From: an uncultured Paenibacillaceae bacterium
GTDB taxonomy: Bacteria > Bacillota > Bacilli > Paenibacillales > K13
Assembly: GCA_913056365.1 (NCBI GenBank)
Contig: CAJXLT010000007.1
Location: 105,478-169,477 of the forward strand
DNA: 64,000 bases
Reading direction: 5' to 3'
Below, one piece after another: positions 29,201 to 35,759 of this stretch. Position 1 is the first letter of the stretch. Every line of letters begins with the position of its first letter. Below the pieces are notes generated by a model. That model saw nothing but the letters and a program-made list of their open reading frames with translations. It made no database searches and was not told the origin of the DNA. The position numbers and the translations under genes were made by a program.

Positions 29201-29766
29201 TCTATTCCTTAGATTGGAGTGGAGAGTCAGGCAGAAGAAATTATACGGAAGCTTCTCACACGAATCATCTTGTTGAGGATAGTACGCTGGAAAATGGCGA
29301 TGGTAGTATAACGAGCTTAGGCAAACCTCGGGGATCTAATCATCCCTTCGGTACAGCTCAGATTATGCATCTGAATGAACGGAACAGAACCTTTATGGGT
29401 ACGCATCGGACTAATGGTGTGAACAGAAATCCCGGAGGAGTTATTCCTTTAGAGGAGTTTGGGAAGCAAGGTCAGAGGTGGCACTTCACTTATGGTCTTC
29501 CCTCTTCTGCTATTGCCGTACATCAAGGGGAACCTGTGAATCAGTCTACTATTGATTTGATTCGAAACAATAAAACTGTGCTGATCGCTGCTCTAGATAT
29601 TAAGTCAGTTGGGGATACCTACGTCTTGCAGTACACGAAGGATAATGGCTCTATAAGCGTTGGAGGTAGGAATTTCTCATTATCCAGTATACCTCATCCT
29701 GTTGTAACGGTGTATTCGGCTCACAGGTCTTCTGTCAATGATCTTAGACCTACTGGAACGCATTAA
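23254..29766 (+). CDS. Giant secreted protein with a split glycine-rich domain
   Basis: This is a 2170-residue protein with a basic N-terminus and signal peptide (cleavage likely after EVSAA near residue 33) and no LPXTG or C-terminal membrane anchor. I do not recognise the N-terminal 1260 residues, which start with a G-rich stretch and a cysteine (MCPGTIYRIGAV) and contain beta-rich repeats. Residues about 1270-1625 are a glycine-rich module (VWGAEGGANSFGDGGAGGYV, later IIVGGGGGGGEH and GGGGGGYLGGQG). It is interrupted between ATDIRIS (about 1370-1376) and RIIVGG (1526) by an inserted domain of about 150 residues that looks like a beta-sandwich carbohydrate-binding type. The rest is beta-rich and unassigned. 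AAGGAAGGACATA precedes the ATG. It is probably displayed or released together with the two SLH proteins encoded just upstream. Confidence 0.75.
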   Translation: MFTKKKRKPIVIIILLSIMITMLPITPTQEVSAAFIGNDGALPGGGSLGEDGGMCPGTIYRIGAVTEWLSDENAFDSETDNNDSITEKLNRHYSNHMPNMQNSIMFVPDNCYTTSAAVGWYDSSTGKLIVNKRNITGVSVAEAQERVAFHDARVRNLKPSNTDLATNGIFYNALLSKTPISTPGDLSALEENGWKSVIDTVPSSGTKSKQVWDYVFGRKDEIPLRLKTFIGEDFMDSDNTKEDHHIGSLKFLDALITLYVLSPEGDQKDFYSKTIERYLEKRDLNTNPALFAVDTAVRFSSPSQLGNTYVYVPSTSYVNYMHGASPTNTITNPDFNPNISGPTTTKKLIEASARKSMAALSSRGRKTDLPEDTDGFSWAYSGVVGDALRTNTSTQSVSWRTSTNVGIMESIYFIDSSYFGFMIAGGIHNKGTIIDYQCECSQSVSIDKKDIEGKLEGNIIGKKLPLLINMKQNDSEKLQDWKDMLEAVNEDTLQIRVRLWRSQAPEDPIWGPSGAKPIPIDGNADGATDHWDTISKAQLLKYLADGDTLHYEDDLTAYEIPDDVNQEFRYNASVAIKGEFLSGEEFFVECDQDDSLSMFVEGPTSPEPEKGHYSSFPEFWSEIKQGSPGNETFEAMAGTPTTRSLYFASGGSEFIVDIEVEYVPDVTSKRTYRSYFTGGVPSEFKEGDQAGDYTVPSPSGANSSSLTVNAHRGGTVTATWTGTTPYIGDLSWSDHTSSGADKWNDDPYKNAKDQAQDWADAVNAFVIKHKADSDDETREFSNWGASITSDSNTHPAGYVNIGQDYVAPTPCSGDPCTGGDPGQPYIATTGAQGTDGTYSITVKGTVPAQIIDGPSSMYDLPMVEDTWTQEINYDYTKINDLKVWKIERSKVNGMGALTSTNEITASIVQGDPTVFYNIVEDPSRLEEEASAVGRLRHSLEPNQHDTVVWNEGPRTNKDDGNGVNLHISGPGQGADWATGTIYTNNGYSTDPDYHVANSTSDDKQTVEWKKFEERRKSLNEVTAISDFLILQTSSGDQSVMYFEKSATPTASQDKVEIPKTSFEVQWVDNPLSAANWEKDHINIGSYNGDYLNPDSKYSTTGTTRVETKFDEFPAGLNRTERPSGALRLMETGIDVIDTIPNKEYIIGTSDLFYESIINHGDKPPKFSVSRDSKYDADGHVFGTTYSDHHSKVNDIVIHNPVSVERALVIPLPDHRDQRTDSTKTLGGNLQEPVIEYERRLKPGYVFVPQEAVYETRTVPNPNYVPPSEGEEILFNYTGNAQSYTATQDGTYTLEVWGAEGGANSFGDGGAGGYVKGQIDLTQGQSLSIYVGGKGGDKTGNIDQYNRLNDNGGWNGGGSGAGNAGPGGGGATDIRISDAANESAIYNWDFVNSNLGFTSGTTSVSAGTNVLDGVIDYSDGYFYSPSISVAGETQDVIEIRVKNESAGTDGQIYWNWGSGYSESYVEHFSMTGNDSGYKTYRISVGTHSYWEGRNISRIRFDLANGTSSGRFYVDYIKLLRTTSQEERIIVGGGGGGGEHSYNYGGNTSNLTSTSQGGNGCTGWWGSENQYEGDNGGGGGGYLGGQGSCSDDGRIGYGGSNYAGSLANSSMQDGIRTGNGLAKITMPSKPGIGSPTMETRVLVTPAVTEPPEDAYEYIEIIHDPAEPVETPLGTFSPGNFINLDYSFTIHFPNVGNFYGNGAHGITSTTDITGKGFIDNMNTTEWTKSKQVKFQFFATYNGKTYAPNTWIDLDVHEDDFEFYLPLANSEAISALVEFRAIAINALYPDGDSVKNKGRGQNLAADHSAIKAWNIDIVGRIGALVIEDTGDFRFSNLFKQPLNPTEWFIPNVVRKVNSNAQNFIVGDSIDVRGHTATAANNYLDTYGLLPHLRQNPIPLPLSPSQNNIAALRNQPMRVGYKTFADIQTIGNYHNKMQIIPYYYSLNLDSGTISPVDIYMSVDGSYEPINKFGVAVPGWDPASVYPYIYSLDWSGESGRRNYTEASHTNHLVEDSTLENGDGSITSLGKPRGSNHPFGTAQIMHLNERNRTFMGTHRTNGVNRNPGGVIPLEEFGKQGQRWHFTYGLPSSAIAVHQGEPVNQSTIDLIRNNKTVLIAALDIKSVGDTYVLQYTKDNGSISVGGRNFSLSSIPHPVVTVYSAHRSSVNDLRPTGTH
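27361..27831 (+). other. Domain insertion within the glycine-rich module of the giant protein
   Basis: The glycine-rich module normally runs from its T-D-I-R motif directly into R-I-I-V-x-G-G-G-G. Here about 150 residues lie between them, with SAIYNWDFVNSNLGF at the start, YSPSISVAGETQDVIEIRVK in the middle and SGRFYVDYIKLLR at the end. That pattern (W-x-F, alternating strands, final D-x-I-x-L) is typical of jelly-roll carbohydrate-binding modules. Confidence 0.55.
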
Positions 29767-29811
29767 AGTGTAATCACCTGCACGCGTATTTGTAAGATAC
29801 GGGCACACATA

Positions 29812-29831
29812 GGGAGGCGGTTTCGCCTCCT
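29812..29831 (+). terminator. Hairpin after the giant gene
   Basis: Stem GGAGGCG / CGCCTCC with loop GTTT. Only a weak T content follows, so it may be a poor terminator. Confidence 0.45.
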
Positions 29832-29907
29832 CAATTGCATATTGGTGGAAAATTTTATAAAGTCAAAATCATATAAATCGTAGCAGAGTAGATTGGAGGC
29901 TTCTAAC

Positions 29908-30765
29908 ATGAGAAGCGAACAAGAGATGATGCAGCTCGTGTTAGATTTCGCGAGCGCAGATGAGCGAATTCGGGCGGTCACGCTGGAAGGGTCTCGGACG
30001 AATAAGAATATTCCGCCTGATTCATTTCAGGATTATGACATATCGTATTTTGTAACGGACATGGAAGCCTTCAAGAGGAATGAGCAATGGCTCGATACAT
30101 TCGGAAAGCGGATCATCATGCAGAAGCCTGAGGATATGGAGCTGTTCCCGCCGACGTTGGGCAATTGGTTTTCGTATTTGATGCTGTTCGAAGACGGTAA
30201 TCGAATCGACCTGACGCTTATTCCAGTCCATGAGATCGGAGCGTATTTCGAGCAGAGCGATGGATTGGTGGAGCTCTTGCTGGACAAGGACAATAGGATT
30301 CAGCACGAAGTGGTTGCAGATGACCGACGGTATTGGATTCGACAGCCAACCGCCAGACAATTTGATGATTGCTGCAATGAGTTCTGGTGGGTTTCAACTT
30401 ATGTTGTGAAAGGATTGGCAAGGAGAGAAATATTATTCGCAATTGACCACATGAATGATATTGTTCGACCGAATTTACTCAGAATGATCGCCTGGCAGAT
30501 CGGTTCAGAGCGAGGATATACGTTCAGTTTGGGAAAGAATTATAAGTTTATCGACCGTCACCTTCCTACTGATGATTGGAAGCAGTTGCTATCGACATAT
30601 AGTATGACAGATTACGCTGAGATGTGGAAGTCATTAGGTAGTTGTTATGCAATGTTTAGACAATACTCGAGCGCAGTGGCGGCAAAGTTCGGGTATGCGT
30701 ATCCGGATTACGATAAGGCTATTACGAAATATACGGAGAATATCTACAATTCCTTGCCCAGTTAG
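29908..30765 (+). CDS. Aminoglycoside 6-adenylyltransferase, ANT(6)/AadK family
   Basis: This 285-residue protein is expected to transfer AMP to the 6-hydroxyl of streptomycin. The nucleotidyltransferase core is visible near the N-terminus: TLEGSRTN followed by QDYDISYFV, and later a metal-ligand-type acidic motif in NRIDLTLIPV. The C-terminal half has the AadK-type pattern FWWVSTYVVKGLARREILFA and ends with an SSAVAAKFGYAYP region. The start is ATG at 29908 with TTGGAGG nine bases upstream. It lies alone, with no mobile element or other resistance gene nearby, which suggests an intrinsic chromosomal gene like aadK of Bacillus subtilis. Real resistance is not proven by sequence. Confidence 0.88.
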   Translation: MRSEQEMMQLVLDFASADERIRAVTLEGSRTNKNIPPDSFQDYDISYFVTDMEAFKRNEQWLDTFGKRIIMQKPEDMELFPPTLGNWFSYLMLFEDGNRIDLTLIPVHEIGAYFEQSDGLVELLLDKDNRIQHEVVADDRRYWIRQPTARQFDDCCNEFWWVSTYVVKGLARREILFAIDHMNDIVRPNLLRMIAWQIGSERGYTFSLGKNYKFIDRHLPTDDWKQLLSTYSMTDYAEMWKSLGSCYAMFRQYSSAVAAKFGYAYPDYDKAITKYTENIYNSLPS

Positions 30766-30872
30766 AAGAGCTTAGTCAAATCCCGCTTCCCGAATGTGGC
30801 CATGTGCAGCTCCTGCAAACTGCAACAATTACACCTCGCACTCGTCTATAAGGTAGGAAGGGGAGAATCATC

Positions 30873-32060
30873 ATGAGGAAGCGTTCCAAGCTTGGTTTAG
30901 CAGCGTTGATTCTGTCGGCTGCACTTGTCGGTTGTAATACCACTAATGGTGATGCTGGAAACACGAACGGTGGCAATGGCAATGCTGCGAATGTGGGCGA
31001 GCAGAATGAGGACAGTCAGAATGATCAAGGTTCTGAAGTGGAAATTCCAGATGTGCCGATAGAGGAATTGAGACAGCAATATGAAGCGCGTCTCTTCCAA
31101 GAATACGATGCGGACACCTTGAAGGTGTTCGACTTCCATACGAAGCAACAATGGATTGCGCACATGGCGGAAATTACGGATAGAAGCTTAGCTGAATCGC
31201 TTGCAGACGATTATTTCGAAGAGAAAGACGGAGGTTTGTACATCATTCCAAAGGGTGGCCCCGTGATGCTCGATCTCGAACAAGCGTATGAGAGGGAGGA
31301 TGTAAGCGACACGAAGGTGCAATTGGTTCAGTCGGGAGAGAATATGCTGCACGGCAAATATGAGCTGACGATTAATTACGAATATCGGGATGATCATTGG
31401 ATCATTCAAGACCGTACGTCTAAGTCGCTCACTGCCAGCGAAGAAGGACTAGACCTTCAATCACTCTTGCTGCAGGAAAGCGGTCAGACTAAGCTGTACC
31501 ATGGTTATGCTGAGTACGGGCACAATGAGTCGTTAGTTGAAATTAGAGAAGAGGACGGAGCGTCTGTGTACGTCTATGAAGGCGTTATGAATGATGGCAG
31601 CGGATTGACTGATGAGAATGGGGACCGCTTCTCCTTCCAACGGATCGTGACTGTATCAGACGACCAGATCAAGAGTGAGGTGCGATCGGATCATATGGAC
31701 CATGTGGCTACCTCTCTGTTTCAGGAGAAGATCTGGATCCAAAAGCCACTTCAGCAAGATCACTCTTGGACGGAGAACGTCACCTATCAGGGTACTGAAT
31801 ACGAAGCGACATCGACCATTGTAGCTGTTGGCCAATCGGATGAAGGCAACACGGAGTATGAGGTGGAGACGATCATTGATAATATCGAAGGTTTTCCGAA
31901 TAACATGTATAAGGAGAAAATCAAGTTTGAAGAAGGAAAAGGCGTTGTCATGTTCCAAAATACGATGGCCCATCTAACAGACCCGTTGGATGATGCTGGG
32001 TATACTTTCGGATACGGATTGTCGATCATCCGAGATACTGCGGAGCTAGAGGAAGATTGA
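30873..32060 (+). CDS. Lipoprotein of unknown function
   Basis: This 395-residue protein has a signal peptide and lipobox LVGC (Cys21), followed by an N/G-rich linker with many asparagines and an acidic segment. The mature part (residues 70-395) is rich in beta strands and contains no motif I know. Charged residues dominate (for example EYRDDHWIIQDRTSK), consistent with an extracellular soluble domain tethered to the membrane. AAGGGGAGAATC precedes the ATG at 30873. A strong bidirectional terminator separates it from the convergent tetR-like gene. Confidence 0.7.
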   Translation: MRKRSKLGLAALILSAALVGCNTTNGDAGNTNGGNGNAANVGEQNEDSQNDQGSEVEIPDVPIEELRQQYEARLFQEYDADTLKVFDFHTKQQWIAHMAEITDRSLAESLADDYFEEKDGGLYIIPKGGPVMLDLEQAYEREDVSDTKVQLVQSGENMLHGKYELTINYEYRDDHWIIQDRTSKSLTASEEGLDLQSLLLQESGQTKLYHGYAEYGHNESLVEIREEDGASVYVYEGVMNDGSGLTDENGDRFSFQRIVTVSDDQIKSEVRSDHMDHVATSLFQEKIWIQKPLQQDHSWTENVTYQGTEYEATSTIVAVGQSDEGNTEYEVETIIDNIEGFPNNMYKEKIKFEEGKGVVMFQNTMAHLTDPLDDAGYTFGYGLSIIRDTAELEED

Positions 32061-32067
32061 ACGTAGG

Positions 32068-32113
32068 AAAACCGTAAGCGGAGCACGGGGTATCGTGCCG
32101 AGCTTACGGTTTT
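32068..32113. terminator. Bidirectional terminator between lipoprotein and TetR genes
   Basis: Stem AAAACCGTAAGC (32068-32079) with GCTTACGGTTTT (32102-32113), perfect over 12 bp, with an inner GCACGG/TCGTGC stem. Confidence 0.9.
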
Positions 32114-32124
32114 TCTCTGAAGAG

Positions 32125-32709
32125 CTAATGAGTGCGGAGTCCGCCATAGATGAATTGCCATGTAAGGTCTATCGTTTGCTCAATGGAGCGGGGCCCCTCT
32201 GTATTGAGCTTATAGAGCAAGGTTGGTTTGCTCGGGAAGACGAGAGCAGAGATCACCAATAGCAGCGCATAGTCCAATGACTCGAATTGAAACTCGCCCC
32301 CTCGTCTCCCATCATCGAGAATAGCGCGCAGCTTGCGCCATACTGGAAAGGTGAATTTCGTCAGAGCTTCCGCACGGGGCGATAGACCGGCGAATTCTCT
32401 GTCCATTATGCGCTGCAATTCGGGCTCGTCATGGAAGAATAGCAGTGTTTGCGTGATTAGCATGCGAAGCCGCTGAACGGGATTTAGTACATCATCATCG
32501 AGCATGTCCAATTTACTCAAGGGGAAGTAATGCTCGAAGATCGCGTAGAAGACATTTTCCTTACCCCCGAAATGATAGGAGACTAGAGCAAGATTCACGC
32601 CAGCTTCTTCACAGATTTGCCGGACGGACGTCCCCTCAAATCCATGTTCGGCAAATAATTTCTTGGCTGCTAGTAATAGTTTGGTCTTACTGCTTGGATC
32701 AGCTGACAT
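32125..32709 (-). CDS. TetR family repressor, likely regulator of the adjacent exporter
   Basis: I start this 194-residue protein at the ATG at 32709 (MSADPSSKTKLLLAAKKLF), which follows GAGGGGCG; upstream codons lack a site. The first 60 residues are a classic TetR helix-turn-helix domain (GFEGTSVRQICEEAGVNLALVSYHFGGK, here split for reading). The remaining helices form the ligand-binding part with VWRKLRAILDDGRRGGEFQF. The gene lies 53 bases downstream of a YhgE-like membrane protein gene on the same strand, so it probably represses its own operon through the palindromes at 33945-33975. The inducer is unknown. Confidence 0.88.
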   Translation of the reverse strand: MSADPSSKTKLLLAAKKLFAEHGFEGTSVRQICEEAGVNLALVSYHFGGKENVFYAIFEHYFPLSKLDMLDDDVLNPVQRLRMLITQTLLFFHDEPELQRIMDREFAGLSPRAEALTKFTFPVWRKLRAILDDGRRGGEFQFESLDYALLLVISALVFPSKPTLLYKLNTEGPRSIEQTIDLTWQFIYGGLRTH

Positions 32710-32762
32710 GGTGCTCGCCCCTCTTTCATCTCGGTAAATTTTGATTGCATGGAACAGCAGTA

Positions 32763-33917
32763 TCAACCTTGTTGTGTTGCTTGTTTAACATGACCTTTGG
32801 AAGACTTCTTCAGGGCAACGGCTGCAAGACCCAACACGATTACGGTACCTAGAATGATCAGTAAGTGTGAGACGATCGCGCCAATGCCAGGTCCGCCGAA
32901 CAATATATTCATCATCCCCTCTACTGCATAAGTAGCCGGCATGAGGAGGCTCAGACCGGAATAAAAATCGTTCAGCAGCTCGCGCGGTACCATAGCGCCA
33001 GAAGAAACGAGCTGTAAGGACAGCAGAATAATGTTGAACAACATACCAGGGACGCCAAACAATAATAAGAAAATCTGGGCCGTGAACATGAATGTGGCGA
33101 CGAACAATGCTTGGAACAACCATACGGTCACGAATCCTTCGACATGTTGTCCGCCTAGCAGGATGACTAGTGTGGTACCGAGCAGCGACACGAGGATAGC
33201 TGCTGCAACGTTGAGCAGACTGCGTGCGGCAAATTTTTTCCATTTGTTCAATGCTGGTCCAATCATCATGGCAGACTGCTCGAAGTTCATTCCCATAATC
33301 ATCGCTCCCACATAGGAAGCCAGCACCATCATCATCGGCACCATTTGGCTAGCCATATTGGTAATGGGGTGCAAGACTTCTACTTCTCCTGTGACCCGCT
33401 CAGATAGACCTTCGCCGATCACAGCCGCTTGCTGCTCAGGCATTTGCATATTCGTTAATACGCCCGTGACCGCATGGCCAACTGCTTGTTGGTTAACTGA
33501 GGTTACGATCTTGTCGGCAACCCCGTTCATTAAGGTGCTGATCATCGCAGGGTTCGACTCATTTAGGTAAAAGGACAGTGTTGCCGGGCTGTCTTGTGAC
33601 TGTATGTTCTGCGATAAGGTTGCTGGAATATGGAGGATCAGCTGTGTCTCTCGCTCGTTCAATTGTTCCTGAGCAGAAGCTAATTGTTGTTGCTCCACGA
33701 TCTGAAACGGTATGGATTCAGTCAGGAATCCGAGAATGGTGGACCCGAGCTCGGCATCCTCATTTACGACCGTTATATGTAGATTCTCCACGTTGGCATT
33801 GACATCCTTGTAAGCGGTCATCCAGATGACGCTAAAAATAACCTGAAACATCAATGCCGTAATAATTCCCGCTATTGTAGTCTGTTTCTTCAAGAAATGG
33901 CGTATAGCTTCTCTCAC
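32763..33917 (-). CDS. YhgE/Pip-like ABC-2 type membrane protein
   Basis: The start is the GTG at 33917, nine bases after AAGGGAG; a TTG at 33950 lies inside the operator region and is rejected. The 384-residue protein has one N-terminal membrane segment (ITALMFQVIFSVIWM), an extracytoplasmic domain of about 150 residues with strands and helices (ITVVNEDAELGSTIL), and about five membrane segments in the C-terminal half. This is the layout of ABC-2 permeases and of YhgE/Pip and SNG1-like exporters. There is no ATPase gene beside it, so it may work alone or with an unlinked one. It is probably an export or envelope-stress protein controlled by the TetR protein encoded next. Confidence 0.8.
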   Translation of the reverse strand: MREAIRHFLKKQTTIAGIITALMFQVIFSVIWMTAYKDVNANVENLHITVVNEDAELGSTILGFLTESIPFQIVEQQQLASAQEQLNERETQLILHIPATLSQNIQSQDSPATLSFYLNESNPAMISTLMNGVADKIVTSVNQQAVGHAVTGVLTNMQMPEQQAAVIGEGLSERVTGEVEVLHPITNMASQMVPMMMVLASYVGAMIMGMNFEQSAMMIGPALNKWKKFAARSLLNVAAAILVSLLGTTLVILLGGQHVEGFVTVWLFQALFVATFMFTAQIFLLLFGVPGMLFNIILLSLQLVSSGAMVPRELLNDFYSGLSLLMPATYAVEGMMNILFGGPGIGAIVSHLLIILGTVIVLGLAAVALKKSSKGHVKQATQQG

Positions 33918-33944
33918 TTGTATCGTCTCCCTTGTTAGTAGATT

Positions 33945-33975
33945 AAACAATTGTTTGAATTAAACGTTTGTTTAA
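33945..33975 (-). promoter_or_regulatory. Paired palindromic operators for the TetR repressor
   Basis: AAACAATTGTTT (33945-33956) and TTAAAC-N4-GTTTAA (33960-33975) are adjacent perfect palindromes sharing AAAC half-sites. They lie immediately downstream of the -10 box and upstream of the exporter start, an ideal repressor position. Confidence 0.75.
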
Positions 33976-33976
33976 T

Positions 33977-34005
33977 ATAATAATAAGGAAAAAGTAATAA
34001 GTCAA
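33977..34005 (-). promoter_or_regulatory. Sigma-A promoter of the exporter-TetR operon
   Basis: Read on the minus strand: TTGACT (34005-34000), 17-base spacer, TATTAT (33982-33977). Transcription would begin inside the second palindrome. Confidence 0.8.
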
Positions 34006-34125
34006 CCTCTATAAAATTGACTAGTTCCGGCAGGAAACACAGAAGTTTTGCCTAAGTAGGGAGGAATGAAGGAAATCACCAGGAAATACATGTATAGAAG
34101 ATGAGGAAGGGAGAAGATTGGACAC

Positions 34126-34398
34126 ATGTGCCGTAATATTAAGCCGTTATTTAACTATGATCCACCCGTGACCTATGATGAAATGGAGGCGGCTTCTTTG
34201 CAATTTGTGCGCAAAGTTTCCGGGTTTACTAAGCCGTCCAAGGCGAATGAAGAGGCTTTCAACTTAGCTGTGGAGGAGGTTTCGGAAGTTGTTCGCAAGC
34301 TGATGGATTCGCTAGTCACGAATGCAGAACCTAGGAACAGGGAAGTAGAAGCCGAACGCGCACGGGAGCGCAACCAGAAGCGATTCGGACGTGCATAA
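34126..34398 (+). CDS. DUF2277 family protein
   Basis: This 90-residue protein begins MCRNIKPLFNYDPPVTYDE, the unmistakable start of the DUF2277 family, and continues with a helical region SLQFVRKVSGFTKPSKANE. It ends with a basic tail (RARERNQKRFGRA). It is cytoplasmic, with unknown function. The ATG at 34126 follows a GAAGGGAGAAG site by about ten bases. Length and composition are normal for the family. It is monocistronic, with 92 bases to the next gene. Confidence 0.88.
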   Translation: MCRNIKPLFNYDPPVTYDEMEAASLQFVRKVSGFTKPSKANEEAFNLAVEEVSEVVRKLMDSLVTNAEPRNREVEAERARERNQKRFGRA

Positions 34399-34490
34399 GT
34401 TGAGCGATTCTTATATGCATTTTTGATATTATGGGAGGAAAAATATCCCTTGTGTCGAATCATGTAGATAGATGAAACGGAGGGATAACA

Positions 34491-34919
34491 ATGGCAAATT
34501 TATTCGGCGGATTGTTCAATAATTACTCGGAGGTTTCAGTTGAGGAATTGCAGAAGCAATACGGAATGTATGTGTTGCCGGACGAAACGATTCAAATGGG
34601 CTTCAAGCTCGTGCGTGACTCATTCATCATTACGAATGAGCGGCTCATCTTGATCGACCATCAAGGTGTTACGGGTAAGAAGACGAGAGTGGCATCGATT
34701 AACTTGGATGCTATCTATGATGTTACGATGGAGACGGCTGGAACAGGATTTGATGACAGTGAAGTGACGATCAGTTATATTTCTTCCCCTTATTACAGAT
34801 CCAACAATGCTCAGTTTGCGACGTATACATTCGAGTTCGGGAAGAAATTTAATGCCCAACCTCTCTACACGGCTTTGCTACAGCTTGCTCGTGACAATCA
34901 CAAGCGCCTCAATAGTTGA
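34491..34919 (+). CDS. PH domain-containing protein (bacterial PH type 1)
   Basis: This 142-residue cytoplasmic protein, beginning MANLFGGLFNNYSEVSVEEL, matches the bacterial PH domain fold of type 1. It has a strand pattern with FKLVRDSFIITNERLILID, then GVTGKKTRVASINLDAIYDV, and a C-terminal helix YTALLQLARDN. Family members form rings of unknown ligand specificity. ACGGAGGGATAAC precedes the ATG. No partner gene is apparent. Confidence 0.85.
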   Translation: MANLFGGLFNNYSEVSVEELQKQYGMYVLPDETIQMGFKLVRDSFIITNERLILIDHQGVTGKKTRVASINLDAIYDVTMETAGTGFDDSEVTISYISSPYYRSNNAQFATYTFEFGKKFNAQPLYTALLQLARDNHKRLNS

Positions 34920-34956
34920 TCTGTCAGGAATAGCAGTTCTCTTGTTCATGATAACA

Positions 34957-34992
34957 GAGGCAGCCCGCCGGATTGCATGCCGCGGCTGCCTC
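34957..34992. terminator. GC-rich hairpin between convergent PH and MOSC genes
   Basis: GAGGCAGC (34957-34964) pairs with GCTGCCTC (34985-34992) and an inner CCGC/GCGG extends it. No T run follows, so termination strength is uncertain. Confidence 0.45.
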
Positions 34993-34996
34993 GCCA

Positions 34997-35653
34997 TTAC
35001 GACTCCGCTTTCTCCAGCTTTTTCCTCAATGTCTTCTGCCAGCTCTCAGCTAATGCTTCTATAGCCAACAATGTGCGAATTTGTTCCACGTCAGCTGGAT
35101 TACCGTACATGATCTGGTTCGCTATGGCGATAGTCATAGCTGGATGACCGGCTTCTATTAACGTCAATTTGTCTGCAATGCTGACCATTCCAGGCTTCAA
35201 TACTCTGAAATAGTAGCCGGTATATCCAGTTTCTCTTACCCATACAGGCAGCTCTGGCGCACTGTGCTTGTGTCCAAGCTTGAAGCAGGGCTGACGAGGC
35301 TGGCTTACTTGGACAACAGCTTCGCCAAGCTGATACACATCTCCCAATCGCACGTCTTGCTCTAGGCTTCCCTCGGTCGTCAAGTTTTCGCCAAATGCTG
35401 GTATCGCCAACCGAATGCCCAGTCGCTTCTCCCAATAAGTATAATGCTCGTAGGGGTACACACAGACGGCTTTATCTACACCGCCATGATTGATGAGATC
35501 CGCTTGAGCGTCTCCATCGAAATTCAGCTGGTCCAGATAGATGGTTCCGGATACGGCTTCCTTATATATGCCGGTTTGCAGCTCTTTGCCTTGATAAACA
35601 GTCGTTCGCGGAACACCTATATTGATGGATTTGATTTGGAACGTTGCCACCAC
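34997..35653 (-). CDS. MOSC domain protein, YiiM type
   Basis: I start at the GTG at 35653, eight bases after AAGGAG. The frame extends 95 codons upstream but that part runs through the terminator and end of the next gene and is not real. The resulting 218-residue protein has the MOSC domain (molybdenum cofactor sulfurase C-terminal) with NHGGVDKAVCVYPYEHYTYW, the FGENLTTEG motif and the conserved cysteine in SQPRQPCFKLG. YiiM proteins use molybdenum cofactor to reduce N-hydroxylated bases. A C-terminal 3-alpha region follows. It is likely a detoxification enzyme. Confidence 0.88.
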   Translation of the reverse strand: MVATFQIKSINIGVPRTTVYQGKELQTGIYKEAVSGTIYLDQLNFDGDAQADLINHGGVDKAVCVYPYEHYTYWEKRLGIRLAIPAFGENLTTEGSLEQDVRLGDVYQLGEAVVQVSQPRQPCFKLGHKHSAPELPVWVRETGYTGYYFRVLKPGMVSIADKLTLIEAGHPAMTIAIANQIMYGNPADVEQIRTLLAIEALAESWQKTLRKKLEKAES

Positions 35654-35697
35654 GTATGCCACTCCTTGTGTTATTCTTATGAATCTCTTCATCGATG

Positions 35698-35748
35698 ATA
35701 AAAAAAACAGCCGCAACCCACCGGACTTAGCCCGATGAGTGGACGGCT
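35698..35748 (-). terminator. Terminator of the KamA-family gene
   Basis: On the minus strand CAGCCG pairs with CGGCTG, with an inner CCACT/GGTGG-like stem, followed by eight T. Confidence 0.8.
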
Positions 35749-35759
35749 GATTACTGATA

